DNA of 64,000 bases from an uncultured Sphingomonadaceae bacterium (GTDB lineage Bacteria > Pseudomonadota > Alphaproteobacteria > Sphingomonadales > Sphingomonadaceae), in contig CANMQE010000002.1 of the NCBI GenBank assembly GCA_947499975.1, positions 496,001 through 560,000 of the forward strand, in the 5' to 3' direction. Position 1 is the first letter of the stretch; the number at the start of each line of letters is the position of its first letter. Positions 17,884-30,432 of the stretch are shown piece by piece. The notes below the pieces were generated by a model, which did not search any database, was not told where the DNA came from, and was given only the letters and a program-made list of their open reading frames with translations. Made by a program: the position numbers and the translations under genes.

Positions 17884-18022
17884 ACATGCCCTCGCTTATC
17901 CGTGTCCCCCGATGGACCAGCATGGTTAACATTAAGGAAACAACCGCTTTGCGGCATGGCTGTAAAGCTTTCTTTCACTTGGTGCGCGATGCTATGTCTC
18001 GGTTTTCAGCAGGAGAGACACA

Positions 18023-18886
18023 ATGTGCACACAGGATCAGGTCGCCGGCATGGGCAATCTCAATCGCCGGCAGTTCGGGGCGATGGCGGGGGCAGGTGCC
18101 GTGGCGGCTTGCGCGCCCGTTGGTAATGCAGCGATGGCGGGCGGCTTGGTTGAGAACACGGTGACGTTCGCAGCGCCCGGCGGCACGTTCGACGGCGTGT
18201 TCATCCATCCTGCCGAAGGTGCGCACCCTGCCGTGGTCCTGTGGCCCGATATTGCCGGCCTGCGCCCCGCCAAGGTGCAGATGGGACGCCGGCTGGCCGA
18301 AGCGGGCTATGCCGTGCTGGTGGCCAACCCCTATTACCGCAGCGTATCCGGCCAGCAGTTCGAGGATTTCGACGACTGGCGCAACAATGATGGCTGGAAC
18401 AAGGTGACCCCCTGGCGGGAGGCGAACACGCCCGCGGCAGTGCAGGAAACGGCGCGTGCGGCGGTGGCATGGCTCGATGCGCAGGACGCGGTGGATTCCT
18501 CGCGCGGTATCGGCAACCAGGGCTATTGCATGACCGGTTCATGGACTATTTTGGCCGCCGCGGCGGTGCCTTCTCGCGTGAAGGCGGCGGGCAGCTTCCA
18601 CGGAGGTGGCCTGGTGGGTGATGGTGCGCTTGCACCTGTGAACCTGCTGGACGACATGGCCGCCGATGCGCAGGCGCTGATCGCCATCGCGCAGGACGAT
18701 GACGCCGAGAATCCCGACGCGAAAACCGCTATGCGCGCCGCTGCCGAAGATGCGGCGGCACAAATCGAGGTGGAAGTCTACGCCGGAGATCACGGCTGGA
18801 CCGTTCTCGACAGCCCGGTTTACAATCAGGCCGAGGCGGAGCGGGCATGGTCCGCACTGCTGCAGATGTATTCCGAGGCCTTGTAA
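18023..18886 (+). CDS. Dienelactone hydrolase family protein with twin-arginine signal
   Basis: A 287-residue alpha/beta hydrolase. The catalytic triad of the dienelactone hydrolase type is visible: Cys169 in GYCMTGSW, an Asp in AIAQDDD (225-227), and His257 in AGDHGWTV. The N terminus has a twin-arginine motif (NRRQFGAMAG) and a short hydrophobic stretch with AAC at 28-30, so export as a Tat lipoprotein or secreted protein is likely. Cytoplasmic dienelactone hydrolases are ~235 residues; the extra length is the signal. The substrate need not be dienelactone. Confidence 0.85.
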   Translation: MCTQDQVAGMGNLNRRQFGAMAGAGAVAACAPVGNAAMAGGLVENTVTFAAPGGTFDGVFIHPAEGAHPAVVLWPDIAGLRPAKVQMGRRLAEAGYAVLVANPYYRSVSGQQFEDFDDWRNNDGWNKVTPWREANTPAAVQETARAAVAWLDAQDAVDSSRGIGNQGYCMTGSWTILAAAAVPSRVKAAGSFHGGGLVGDGALAPVNLLDDMAADAQALIAIAQDDDAENPDAKTAMRAAAEDAAAQIEVEVYAGDHGWTVLDSPVYNQAEAERAWSALLQMYSEAL

Positions 18887-19138
18887 TAACCGTCCTTCCG
18901 ACGCTTGCATTGGCGATTCGGGAGGCTGGCCGGCGATGAAACGGCGTGCCGTGGCGACAAGCTGCGGGGTGCCGTTCGCCTGTCACCGGCGCTTCTGCAT
19001 CGGCTCATCGTGCGTGGCGAACATTTTTCTCCTCCCGTCCGTTTCCGCACGCGCTCCAGCGCCAGCGCGATTGCAGGGGAAGGCGCTTGGGCGCAGCGCG
19101 GTGGCGGGGGCGTGATGAACGCTTGGAAGGAATTTTGC

Positions 19139-19513
19139 ATGAAGACCCTCAACACATTCGCTTTTGGCGCGTTGCTTCTGTCCGCGGGCGCTGTCTCTGC
19201 ACAGGACGCGAACAGCGCGCTGGATCCCGCGCAGATGGACGAACCCACGGCAGAAGCGACTGCGCCTGCCGCTGACGCGGCTGCATCCGCGCATTTCTCC
19301 GATGAGCAGATCGACGCATTCGTCGGTGCCGCGATCGATATTCGTGCGCTAGCGCCAGAGGCGCGGCAGGAGCAGGCGGGCGCCATCCTGGCCGAGCATG
19401 GTCTCGATCCCGATACCTACAACGCCATCGGTGCCGCCGCGCAGAGCGACGAGGACGTTGCCGAGCGCGTGCAACTGGCCATTGCAGAAGTAAGCGGCCG
19501 CAACGATAGCTGA
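19139..19513 (+). CDS. DUF4168-like small secreted protein
   Basis: A 124-residue protein with a Sec signal (MKTLNTFAFGALLLSAGAVSAQ), an Ala/Pro-rich linker, and a helical domain beginning FSDEQIDAFVGAAI that matches the DUF4168 pattern. GGAAGGA precedes the ATG at 19139. The longer open frame from 18905 has no ribosome site and an atypical composition. Function unknown. The 252 bp upstream hold no convincing gene. Confidence 0.75.
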   Translation: MKTLNTFAFGALLLSAGAVSAQDANSALDPAQMDEPTAEATAPAADAAASAHFSDEQIDAFVGAAIDIRALAPEARQEQAGAILAEHGLDPDTYNAIGAAAQSDEDVAERVQLAIAEVSGRNDS

Positions 19514-19536
19514 GCGAAAGTACTGCAACGAATGAC

Positions 19537-19572
19537 GGGCCTTGCCATCAACCCGGTGGCAGGGCCCTTTTT
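19537..19572 (+). terminator. Rho-independent terminator between convergent genes
   Basis: Stem GGGCCTTGCCA paired with TGGCAGGGCCC (one mismatch) around a short loop, then TTTTT. It ends the DUF4168 gene and lies just next to the convergent CmcJ-type gene stop at 19575. Confidence 0.8.
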
Positions 19573-19574
19573 CG

Positions 19575-20378
19575 TCAGGCGAACCAATAGGCGGTGCCGC
19601 GCATCTCCAGGCTGACACGCGGGGCGGCATCGGCAGGGGCCTGCGGATTGTCGAAAGCGCCGTGCGGCATCAACTGCGCCCGTTCGGGATCGCTTTCGCT
19701 GGTCTTGAACACCAGCGCCTCCCCCGGATGCATATTGCTGTAATAGAACCAGCGGTGTGCCCGGTTGTGCTGCAAGAGGTAATTGGGAAACTCCCATTCG
19801 GGTGACCCATCCAGAGGATCGAAAATCGCCCGGCAATCCAGCAGGTCGCCGTCCTGCAGGCTGGTATAGTCGCACAGGCCCAGCGGTACGTCCTGCGGTG
19901 GTGGGCTGAGAACCCGCCAGACATTGTACTGCGCGCTGCGCACAATCTCGCGGTTGCCGGGTGCAGTTTTACGGCGTGCTTCGGCTGCGGCTTCTCTCGC
20001 CATGTCGACATGGACGAAGCGGGCAGGATGCGAATTGTCATGATTGGCGTTGGAGCCGGCACTTTCGGAAAAGCGCAATATGCCCATCGGCGTCATCGCC
20101 ACCTGATCGCAGCCGGTCAGCCTGGTAAGTAGATCCGCAATCTCAGGTGAGTGCGTGCGCTTTACTTCATCGAGATCGGTGAGGTCCGCCAGCGTGCTGG
20201 CGTGTGTGGTGAGCGTGAAGCCCTCGACATCGAGAGAGCAGTCTCGCCCGCGGGCATCGTGGATTTCCACCTCCCTGGGGGCGAGTGGCACAAAGTCCTT
20301 TTCATGAGCGTTGGCGTAGAAATACGGGCGCTTCTCGGTGCGTTCGCTGTACCCGATCTGCGCCCGTATTGATGCCAT
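19575..20378 (-). CDS. CmcJ/NvfI (AsaB) family 2-oxoglutarate/iron oxygenase-like protein
   Basis: A 267-residue protein of the CmcJ/NvfI/AsaB family. Iron-ligand candidates are visible as His123-x-Asp125 in FVHVDMAR and distal His217 in YYSNMHPGEALVFK, along with the family blocks NSHPARFVH and YNVWRVLSPPP. Some fungal members are hydroxylases or desaturases. It is the last gene of the leftward lig operon, 15 bp after the aldo/keto reductase. It is not part of the known protocatechuate 4,5-cleavage route, so it may process a side substrate (inference). Confidence 0.78.
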   Translation of the reverse strand: MASIRAQIGYSERTEKRPYFYANAHEKDFVPLAPREVEIHDARGRDCSLDVEGFTLTTHASTLADLTDLDEVKRTHSPEIADLLTRLTGCDQVAMTPMGILRFSESAGSNANHDNSHPARFVHVDMAREAAAEARRKTAPGNREIVRSAQYNVWRVLSPPPQDVPLGLCDYTSLQDGDLLDCRAIFDPLDGSPEWEFPNYLLQHNRAHRWFYYSNMHPGEALVFKTSESDPERAQLMPHGAFDNPQAPADAAPRVSLEMRGTAYWFA

Positions 20379-20393
20379 GTCAGGCGTCCCCGA

Positions 20394-21395
20394 TCATTCA
20401 GAGAATTCCTCGGTATCGATCGTGGGGCGGATCGCATCGTGATATCGATGGCCGTGCACCGACTGGTGGTTCACGATTTCACCTGCTTTCGCGATGGCGT
20501 CCGCCGGAATCTCGACCGTGGCCGCGTGGAAGTTTTCCTTCATATGCGCGATACTGGTGGTGCCGGGGATCACGTGGCAATTGTTGCCCTGTTCCAGCAC
20601 CCAGCGATTGGCCAGTTGCGCAGGCGCAACGCCAACGTCCTTCGCCAAAGCTTCCAGCTGTTCGATCACCTTCAGGTTCTTCGGCCAGTTCTCGGCATTG
20701 AACCGCGGCATTTTGGTGCGCAGGTCCTTCTCCTCCAGCGTGGCCGGGTCGCGCAACTCGCCGCCGAATGCGCCGCGGCCGGTGCTGGAAAACGCGACGA
20801 GCGCAATTCCCAGTTCCTTGCAGGTGTCGAGCACACCCAGTTCCACGTTGCGGGTCCACAGCGAGTATTCGGGCTGCACGGCAGCCACGGGATGAACCGC
20901 ATGCGCCTCGCGGATGTGCGCGGCGTTCCACTCGGAAACGCCATAGGCGCCGATTTTGCCCGCTTCCATCGCGCGCACCATGGCGCCCACGCTGTCGGCG
21001 ATCGGCACCTTGGGATCGAAACGATGCATGTAGAACAGGTCGATATGATCGGTCTTCAGGCGCTGCAGGCTCTTGTCGAGGTTCTCGGCAATACTGTCCG
21101 GCGCGCAGGAAACGCCGCGGTTCGCGCCGTCCACCACGATGCCGCATTTGCTGGCCAGCAGGAATTCGTCCCGCCGGTGCATCACCGCCTCGCCCAGCAA
21201 TTCCTCGTTATCGCCGCCGCCGTAGATGTTGGCAGTGTCGAGGTGGTCGTAGCCCAGATCCAGCGCCTCGTTCAGCAGCCTGATCTTGACGTCATGCTCG
21301 GGCGGGGTGGCATAGGCCCACGACAGGTTCATGCAGCCCAGCCCGACGGGATGGACCACGCGCCCTGCAATTTCTCGTTTTGCGAGTGCTGCCAT
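20394..21395 (-). CDS. Aldo/keto reductase
   Basis: A 333-residue (beta/alpha)8 NAD(P)H-dependent reductase. The AKR tetrad can be seen: Asp53 and Tyr58 in DTANIYGG, Lys83 in LLASKCG, and a His in LFYMHRFDP. The start overlaps the ligC stop as TAATG, so it is translated with the lig operon. It has no established step in protocatechuate breakdown; reduction of an aromatic aldehyde or semialdehyde is plausible but unproven. Confidence 0.9.
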   Translation of the reverse strand: MAALAKREIAGRVVHPVGLGCMNLSWAYATPPEHDVKIRLLNEALDLGYDHLDTANIYGGGDNEELLGEAVMHRRDEFLLASKCGIVVDGANRGVSCAPDSIAENLDKSLQRLKTDHIDLFYMHRFDPKVPIADSVGAMVRAMEAGKIGAYGVSEWNAAHIREAHAVHPVAAVQPEYSLWTRNVELGVLDTCKELGIALVAFSSTGRGAFGGELRDPATLEEKDLRTKMPRFNAENWPKNLKVIEQLEALAKDVGVAPAQLANRWVLEQGNNCHVIPGTTSIAHMKENFHAATVEIPADAIAKAGEIVNHQSVHGHRYHDAIRPTIDTEEFSE

Positions 21396-22357
21396 TACGA
21401 CCAGCCGTCCTGCTGCTCCAGGCTCTCGGCCAGTTCGCCGATCACGCGGTAGCAATCCAGCACCTGCGCAACCGAGCTGTTGGGCTCACGTCCTTCGCGG
21501 ATGGCGGAGATGAACTCGCGGTCCTGCAGCTCGATGCCGTTGGTGGAGGGGACGTCCACGCCTGAAAGGTCGATGGCTTCCTCGCGCCCGTCCACCAGAT
21601 CGTCGTAACGCGCGATATAGGTCGCGGTGTCGCCGATGTAGCGGAAGAAGGTGCCCAGCGGCCCGTCGTTGTTGAACGACAGCGCAAGGGTCAGGATCTG
21701 GCCCTTGTCGGTCTTCATCTGGATGGACTGGTCCATCGCGATGCCGAGGTCGGGATGCTTTGGCCCTTGCAGGATATTGGCCTTCACCACCTTGGCACCC
21801 GTCATGTACTGGAAGATGTCGATGGTGTGGGCGGAATGGTGCCACAGCAGGTGGTCGGTCCACGAACGCGGCTCGCCCTTGGCGTTCTTGTTCTCGCGGC
21901 GGAAGAAGAAGGTTTCCACATCCATCGAGAGGATGTTGAATTCGCCCGCGTCGATGCGGTTTTTCACATACTGGTGGCTGGGATTGAAGCGGCGGGTGTG
22001 GCCCGCCATGCAGACAAGGCCGGTTTCCTTCTGCTTGGCATCCACGGCCTTTGCATCTTCCCAGCTGTCGGCCATCGGTATTTCGACTTCGACATGCTTG
22101 CCCGCGTCCATCGCCTTGATCGCCTGGTCGGCGTGCATCTGCGTGGGCGTGCACAGGATCACGGCGTCGATATCGTCGTTCTCCAGCATCTCTTCGTAAT
22201 TGGTGGTGGCGTGGCCGATGCCATACTTGTCGGCCATGGCCTGCGTCTTGTCCTGCGTGCGGCCGACAAGGCTGACGACTTCGACGTCGTCGATGTTCTT
22301 CAGGCCGTCGAGGTGTTTTTCACCAAATGCGCCGCCACCGGCGAGTGCGATTTTCAT
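21395..22357 (-). CDS. ligC: 4-carboxy-2-hydroxymuconate-6-semialdehyde dehydrogenase
   Basis: A 320-residue Gfo/Idh/MocA-fold dehydrogenase that oxidises the hemiacetal of the LigAB ring-fission product to 2-pyrone-4,6-dicarboxylate with NADP/NAD. The N terminus MKIALAGGGAFGEKHLDG and segments GHTRRFNPSHQY, AKGEPRSWTDHLLWHH and SFNNDGPLGTFFRY match Sphingobium LigC nearly position for position. An 89-bp gap with a strong hairpin separates it from ligB, unlike the tight spacing elsewhere in the operon. Confidence 0.96.
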   Translation of the reverse strand: MKIALAGGGAFGEKHLDGLKNIDDVEVVSLVGRTQDKTQAMADKYGIGHATTNYEEMLENDDIDAVILCTPTQMHADQAIKAMDAGKHVEVEIPMADSWEDAKAVDAKQKETGLVCMAGHTRRFNPSHQYVKNRIDAGEFNILSMDVETFFFRRENKNAKGEPRSWTDHLLWHHSAHTIDIFQYMTGAKVVKANILQGPKHPDLGIAMDQSIQMKTDKGQILTLALSFNNDGPLGTFFRYIGDTATYIARYDDLVDGREEAIDLSGVDVPSTNGIELQDREFISAIREGREPNSSVAQVLDCYRVIGELAESLEQQDGWS

Positions 22358-22404
22358 GAGGGTTCTCCCTATCGAGAGTTGCGAGGGGGGTTCACATAAT
22401 CAAA

Positions 22405-22437
22405 GGGCACCTGCGGCCATTGTTCCGCCAGGTGCCC
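22405..22437 (-). promoter_or_regulatory. Intercistronic hairpin between ligB and ligC
   Basis: A perfect 9-bp stem GGGCACCTG/CAGGTGCCC (22405-22413 and 22429-22437) with further GC pairs in the loop lies inside the operon. On the transcribed strand only three T residues follow, so it is a weak terminator, an attenuator, or an mRNA-stabilising element. Confidence 0.6.
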
Positions 22438-22446
22438 TCATATTCG

Positions 22447-23782
<1,336 letters not shown>

Positions 23783-23784
23783 TT

Positions 23785-24102
23785 TCAGGCTTCCTCGGTG
23801 TCGTTCCATTTGTAATCCAGCGGTGCCTCGCGGAAGGCGAAGCGATCGATGTGTTCCTCGATCACGCCGCGCATGTGCACGTTGCGATCGGCCTCTGCGG
23901 TCGTCAGCGTAATTGCGATCCCCTCGGGTCGCGCCACCATCACCGCGCTCTCCAGGTCGGAGAACGGGAATGCGCCCATGCCATCGCCCTCGTCATAGGT
24001 GGTGGCCATCTTGTGCCCCCAGTGCTTGACGAGCTGCTGGATGTATCTCTCGGGCTTCTCGCACTTGGCGAAACCGTGCGCGATGATGGGTGTGTCGGTC
24101 AT
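23785..24102 (-). CDS. DUF2218 domain protein
   Basis: A 105-residue protein with the DUF2218 pattern: YIQQLVKHWGHK, then FPFSD, then a C-terminal HIDRFAFRE. The start overlaps the ligJ stop as TAATG and its stop is 2 bp from ligA, so it belongs to the operon. DUF2218 genes often sit by metal-uptake or oxidative genes; a role protecting or maturing the ferrous iron dioxygenase is speculation. Confidence 0.85.
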   Translation of the reverse strand: MTDTPIIAHGFAKCEKPERYIQQLVKHWGHKMATTYDEGDGMGAFPFSDLESAVMVARPEGIAITLTTAEADRNVHMRGVIEEHIDRFAFREAPLDYKWNDTEEA

Positions 24103-25127
24103 TACAGGCCCTTGTCCGTCAGGATTGCATCGAGGCGCGGATAGACGCGGCGGGCGTTGCCCTCGAAGATCATGTGCCTTTCCTCGTCAGAGATATCGAG
24201 CGCATCGACGTAACGCTTGGTATCGTCGAAATAATGGCCGGTCTGTGGATCGATGCCGCGAACCGCGCCCACCATCTCGCTGCCGAACAGGATGTTCTTG
24301 TTCTCGATCACGTCGGCCAGCAGGTCCACGCCCGGCTGGTGATAGACGCAGGTGTCGAAGAACACGTTGTTCATCAGGTGGCTCTCGATATCGGGCTGCT
24401 TCAGCATGTCAGCCAGGCCGCGATAACGGCCCCAGTGATAGGGCACCGCGCCGCCGCCGTGCGGGATGATCAGTTTCAAGTCGGGGAAGCGGCTGAACAG
24501 GTCGCCTTCCAGCAATTGCATGAAGGCCACCGTGTCGGCGGCAAGGTAATAGCCGCCTGTCGCATGCATTGACGGGTTGCAGCTGCCCGAGACGTGGATC
24601 ATCGCGGGCACGCCAAGGTCGCACATCGCCTCGTAGATGGGGAACCAGTATTCATCCGTCAGCGGCGGGTGCTTGAAATAGCCGCCGCCGGGATCGGGAT
24701 TGAGATTGCAGACGACGAAATTCAGCTCTTCCACGCAGCGGCGCAGTTCGCGCACGCTTTCCGACATGTCGGACTTGGGGCTTTGCGGAAGCATGCAGCC
24801 GCCGATGAAGGTATCGGGGAAAAGCTGCGTCACCCGGTAGATCAGATCGTTGCAGCGTCGCGCCCATTCGCTGGCCACCGCCTGATCGCCCACGTGCGGC
24901 GCCATGGCGCTGGCACGTGGGGAAAAGATGGTGAAATCCGCACCACGTTCCTTGATCAGGCGAAGCTGGTTATCCTCGATCGTCTGGCGGATCTCGTCGT
25001 CCGAGATCTCGGGATAGGGAGGAGGCGTCGTACCTTCGTCGTACGCCTTCTTCTGTTCCTCGCGCCACGCGTCATGCCCCTTGGGCAGGACGGTGTAATG
25101 GCCATGACAATCGATGATCAGCGACAT
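24102..25127 (-). CDS. ligJ: 4-oxalomesaconate hydratase
   Basis: A 341-residue amidohydrolase-superfamily zinc enzyme that adds water to (isomerised) 4-oxalomesaconate to give 4-carboxy-4-hydroxy-2-oxoadipate. It begins MSLIIDCHGHY with the H-x-H metal pair, and has IFSPRASAMAPH, NPDPGGGYF, IHVSGSCNPSMHATGGYY, IPHGGGAVPYHWGRYRG and GSEMVGAV, all matching sphingomonad LigJ. The much longer open frame ending at 25733 crosses the upstream gene in another frame; the start at 25127 is 2 bp after that gene's stop. Confidence 0.96.
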   Translation of the reverse strand: MSLIIDCHGHYTVLPKGHDAWREEQKKAYDEGTTPPPYPEISDDEIRQTIEDNQLRLIKERGADFTIFSPRASAMAPHVGDQAVASEWARRCNDLIYRVTQLFPDTFIGGCMLPQSPKSDMSESVRELRRCVEELNFVVCNLNPDPGGGYFKHPPLTDEYWFPIYEAMCDLGVPAMIHVSGSCNPSMHATGGYYLAADTVAFMQLLEGDLFSRFPDLKLIIPHGGGAVPYHWGRYRGLADMLKQPDIESHLMNNVFFDTCVYHQPGVDLLADVIENKNILFGSEMVGAVRGIDPQTGHYFDDTKRYVDALDISDEERHMIFEGNARRVYPRLDAILTDKGL

Positions 25128-25129
25128 GC

Positions 25130-26011
25130 CTAGTTCTCTCCCTTGAATTCCGGAGTCGCCCGGATCGCTTTCAGCTTGGCGGAAAGCTTTTTCGGCGGCG
25201 GCACCATGTCGAGGCCGCCCAGTTGCGAATGCCAGGCCACGGTCTGATCGCTCATCGCGGCAGACGTGTTCATGGCGCGCAGCATCTCTGCCGCTTCGTA
25301 CATTTCGGCAGCGCGGCGGCCGCCGTGCTTCAGCATGCGGTCCAGATTGTAATCGGCCCGCTCTGCCCAGCTTTGTTCCTTCGCGCTGGCGTCCAGCGAA
25401 TCCAGCACCTCGTCCAGAACGCCGGCCTGGCTGGAGGCCAGCACCATTTCCGCCGTCAGCGCCTCGATACCCTTCACCATGATGGATCGGCACAGCTTGA
25501 TCGCGCTGGCGCGGCCCACGGTCTTGCCCACGGCCCGCGCATCGGTGAAGCCCAGCGTTTCGAGGATCTCGACAGCTTCCTCGGCCTTGTTGCCCGCCAC
25601 CAGCAGCGGCACGGAAAGGCCGGCATCGACCGGCGCCATGATGGCGACATCGATATAACGGACATTCACCGCCTCGATCGCTTCTGCGGCCATCGCCTTG
25701 GTCTGCGGTGCGACGGAGTTCATATCCAGCCACATGGCTTCCTGCGGCAGATAGGGCGCATATTCACGCGCGGCATCCAAGGCCTGGTCTGCCGTGACGA
25801 GGGAGAGAATCACGTTGCAGGTGCCCAGCACCTCTCCGCAGTCCTCTCCGAGTCCTACGCCTGCCTTGGCCATGGCTGCGCGGCGTTCGGGCATGATGTC
25901 CCAGCCTTTCGCGCCGTCCCACTTTGCGGCGCGCACGAAGGTTTCCCCGGCCTCGCCGAAGCCGATAAGTGCCACTTTGGGCGTGATGGTTTCCGAATCT
26001 TGCGCTGACAT
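25130..26011 (-). CDS. DUF1932 NAD(P)-binding dehydrogenase-like protein of the lig operon
   Basis: A 293-residue protein of the beta-hydroxyacid dehydrogenase/6-phosphogluconate dehydrogenase type. The N-terminal Rossmann motif is [14 protein letters not shown]; the C-terminal helical part carries the DUF1932 domain ([20 protein letters not shown], with a Lys in the catalytic KLCR position). It is the first gene of the leftward lig operon. No step of the known protocatechuate 4,5-route needs it. It may act on a hydroxy acid side product (inference). Confidence 0.87.
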   Translation of the reverse strand: MSAQDSETITPKVALIGFGEAGETFVRAAKWDGAKGWDIMPERRAAMAKAGVGLGEDCGEVLGTCNVILSLVTADQALDAAREYAPYLPQEAMWLDMNSVAPQTKAMAAEAIEAVNVRYIDVAIMAPVDAGLSVPLLVAGNKAEEAVEILETLGFTDARAVGKTVGRASAIKLCRSIMVKGIEALTAEMVLASSQAGVLDEVLDSLDASAKEQSWAERADYNLDRMLKHGGRRAAEMYEAAEMLRAMNTSAAMSDQTVAWHSQLGGLDMVPPPKKLSAKLKAIRATPEFKGEN

Positions 26012-26036
26012 CGCTCTCGACGTCGCCTCCTATCAA

Positions 26037-26055
26037 TTGTAAGTGTTACATACAA
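26037..26055. promoter_or_regulatory. Palindromic candidate operator between divergent lig operons
   Basis: TTGTAAGTGTTACATACAA has the inverted arms TTGTA and TACAA separated by 9 bp. It lies 26 bp before the DUF1932 start and about 100 bp before ligK, where a regulator could act on both operons. A close copy lies at 7625-7643. GntR, IclR and LysR regulators bind dyads of this size; none is encoded nearby. Confidence 0.45.
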
Positions 26056-26157
26056 GTTTGCGTGTGGTTCCGCCACCCGTTGCCTTTGCGTGTCTTGACG
26101 CAAGGTGGTGGAGGGGTTCACGCGAGGCAAAGCATATCGAGAGGAGAATCGCCAGCT

Positions 26158-26829
26158 ATGGGTGTCGTTGTTCAGAATATCGAACGTGCCGATCCGGAAG
26201 TCGTGAAGGCGCTCGGCGCCTGCGGAGTGGCCACCGTGCACGAGTCGCAGGCGCGCACTGGATTGCTCGCCAGTTACATGCGCCCGATCTATCCCGGCGC
26301 GCGTATCGGCGGTTCCGCCGTCACCATTTCCGTGCCTCCGGGCGACAATTACATGGTCCACGCCGCGATCGAACAGTGCCGGGCGGGCGACATTCTGGTG
26401 ATCGCGCCGACCAGCCCATGCGAAGATGGCTACTTCGGTGACTTGCTGGCCACCAGCGCGCAGGCGCGGGGCGTGAAGGGCCTGATCATCGATGCCGGTA
26501 TTCGCGACGTGATGGACCTGAAGGAGATGGATTTCCCCGTCTGGTCCAAGCGCGTCTATGCGCAAGGCACGATCAAGGCGAGCCTTGGCAGCGTGAACGT
26601 GGACGTGGTGTGCGCGGGCGCTTTCATCCGCCCCGGCGATATCATCGTGGCCGACGATGACGGCGTGTGCGTTACCCGCCGCGAAGATGCCGAGGAGGTG
26701 CTGAAAAAGGCGCAGGCGCGCGAAGCCAACGAGGAAGACAAGCGCAAGCGGCTGGAAAGCGGCGAGCTTGGCCTCGACATGTACGGCTTCCGCCAGAAGC
26801 TGACCGACATGGGCCTGAAATGGGTCTGA
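26158..26829 (+). CDS. ligK: 4-carboxy-4-hydroxy-2-oxoadipate aldolase
   Basis: A 223-residue class II aldolase of the RraA-like fold that splits the C6 acid into pyruvate and oxaloacetate, the last step. Seen: GVATVHESQ, the substrate/metal segment IDAGIRDV (Arg116, Asp117), and [26 protein letters not shown] precedes the ATG at 26158. First gene of the rightward lig operon. Confidence 0.95.
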   Translation: MGVVVQNIERADPEVVKALGACGVATVHESQARTGLLASYMRPIYPGARIGGSAVTISVPPGDNYMVHAAIEQCRAGDILVIAPTSPCEDGYFGDLLATSAQARGVKGLIIDAGIRDVMDLKEMDFPVWSKRVYAQGTIKASLGSVNVDVVCAGAFIRPGDIIVADDDGVCVTRREDAEEVLKKAQAREANEEDKRKRLESGELGLDMYGFRQKLTDMGLKWV

Positions 26830-26846
26830 TCGGGAGCTGACGACCA

Positions 26847-28782
<1,936 letters not shown>

Positions 28783-28821
28783 CAAGGCTGGCGCTTCAGA
28801 CCGGCCACGATGGAGAGAGAC

Positions 28822-30432
28822 ATGGCCGAAAGTAAGCGCCGCCTTGAAAAAGCGCTGTGCGACTGGTTCGCTGACAGCGAAATACTCGATACCACGATCG
28901 GTGGGCTGCTGCGCGATCAGGCCGCGTCGAACGGCGCGCGCGACGCGTTGCTGGAAGGCCTGCCCGATGGCACCGTGGGCCGGCGCTGGACTTATGTCGA
29001 ACTGCTCCACGACGCGGAACGGCTGGCGAAGGGGCTGGCCACGAGGTTTCAGCCGGGCGAGCGCGTGGCCGTGTGGGCACCCAACGTGCCGGAATGGGTG
29101 CTGGTGGAATATGCCGCCGCGCTGGCCGGGCTGACGGTGGTGACGGTGAACCCGGCCTACCAGAAGCGTGAGCTGGCCTATGTGCTGCAGCAGAGCACCT
29201 CTGCCGCGCTGTTCCTGGTGGACGAATTTCGCGGCAATCCGATGGCCAAGATCGCGGCCGAGGTGGCGGAAGATCTGCCCGCCTTGCGTGAGATTATCGA
29301 CATGGGGGACGCAGCCGCGCTGTTTACGGACCCCAGCGGCACCTTGCCGCAAGTCGACACCAACGATCCTGCGCAGATCCAGTATACCAGCGGCACCACG
29401 GGCTTTCCAAAGGGCGTGGTGCTTTCCCACCGCAACCTTACCAACAACGCTCGCCTGTTCGTGGAAGTTGGCGAATTGCCCCGCGGACTTGGCGCCTTGG
29501 GCCTGACGCCGCTGTTTCACACCATGGGTTGTTCGATGGGCGTGCTGGGCGCGCTGCAATCGGCCGGCGCATATTGCCCGCTGCTGGCTTTCGAACCCGG
29601 CGCAGCGCTGGATTTGATCGAGGCGGAGAAGCTGAGCTGGACGATCTGCGTGCCCACGATGGCGGTTGCGATGGTGGCGGCGCAGAAACAGAAGACGCGC
29701 GATCTTTCCTCGCTGCAACGCATCGGCATGGGTGGGGCGATGGTCGCGCCCGAACTGGCGCGCAACGTGCGCGACGTGCTGGGTGCGGATACGCTGGTGG
29801 CATACGGGCAGACCGAGAGCAGCCCCCTGATCACCACCGGCAGGCCAAGCGACGATTTCGACAAGATTAGCACCACCATCGGCCAGCCCGCGCTGGGCTG
29901 CGAAGTCGGCATCTTCAATCCCGAAACGGATGAGGTGGCGGATTGCGGCGAAGTGGGCGAAATCCGCTGTCGCTCCGCATCGACGATGCTGGGCTACAAT
30001 GACGATCCCGAAGCCACCGCCTCCACGATCGACGCGCAAGGTTGGCTGCATACCGGCGACCTCGGCACGATGGACCAGCAAGGCTATGTGAAAATCACGG
30101 GCCGGGTAAAGGAAATGATCATCCGCGGCGGCGAGAACCTGTTCCCGGCAGAGATCGAGAACGTGCTCTTGGAACACCCCGGCGTTGCCGAATGCGCCGT
30201 GGTGGGCGTGCCCGACGATGTGCTGGGCGAAGCCGTGGCTGCCTTCATCCGGGTGGAGGATGGCGCCGGCTTCGATCCCGATGCCCTGCGCGCGCATTGC
30301 CGATCGCAGATCAGCCCGCAGAAGTGCCCGGCGCACTGGCAACAGGTTACCGAATGGCCGCTGACGGGATCGGGCAAGATCCGCAAGTTCAAGCTCAGGG
30401 AGGAGTGGCTGGCCAATCGCGGCGCGAATTAA
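28822..30432 (+). CDS. AMP-forming acyl-CoA ligase
   Basis: A 536-residue ANL-superfamily enzyme making an acyl-CoA via an acyl-adenylate. Seen: P-loop-like YTSGTTGFPKGV, YGQTESSP, WLHTGDLG, KEMIIRGGENLFPAEIE, and the catalytic lysine near the end (GSGKIRKFKL). The second ATG (28822) was chosen since GGAGAGAGA stands before it. It trails ligI by 39 bp and may activate an aromatic or fatty acid upstream of the ring-cleavage route; substrate unknown. Confidence 0.92.
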   Translation: MAESKRRLEKALCDWFADSEILDTTIGGLLRDQAASNGARDALLEGLPDGTVGRRWTYVELLHDAERLAKGLATRFQPGERVAVWAPNVPEWVLVEYAAALAGLTVVTVNPAYQKRELAYVLQQSTSAALFLVDEFRGNPMAKIAAEVAEDLPALREIIDMGDAAALFTDPSGTLPQVDTNDPAQIQYTSGTTGFPKGVVLSHRNLTNNARLFVEVGELPRGLGALGLTPLFHTMGCSMGVLGALQSAGAYCPLLAFEPGAALDLIEAEKLSWTICVPTMAVAMVAAQKQKTRDLSSLQRIGMGGAMVAPELARNVRDVLGADTLVAYGQTESSPLITTGRPSDDFDKISTTIGQPALGCEVGIFNPETDEVADCGEVGEIRCRSASTMLGYNDDPEATASTIDAQGWLHTGDLGTMDQQGYVKITGRVKEMIIRGGENLFPAEIENVLLEHPGVAECAVVGVPDDVLGEAVAAFIRVEDGAGFDPDALRAHCRSQISPQKCPAHWQQVTEWPLTGSGKIRKFKLREEWLANRGAN

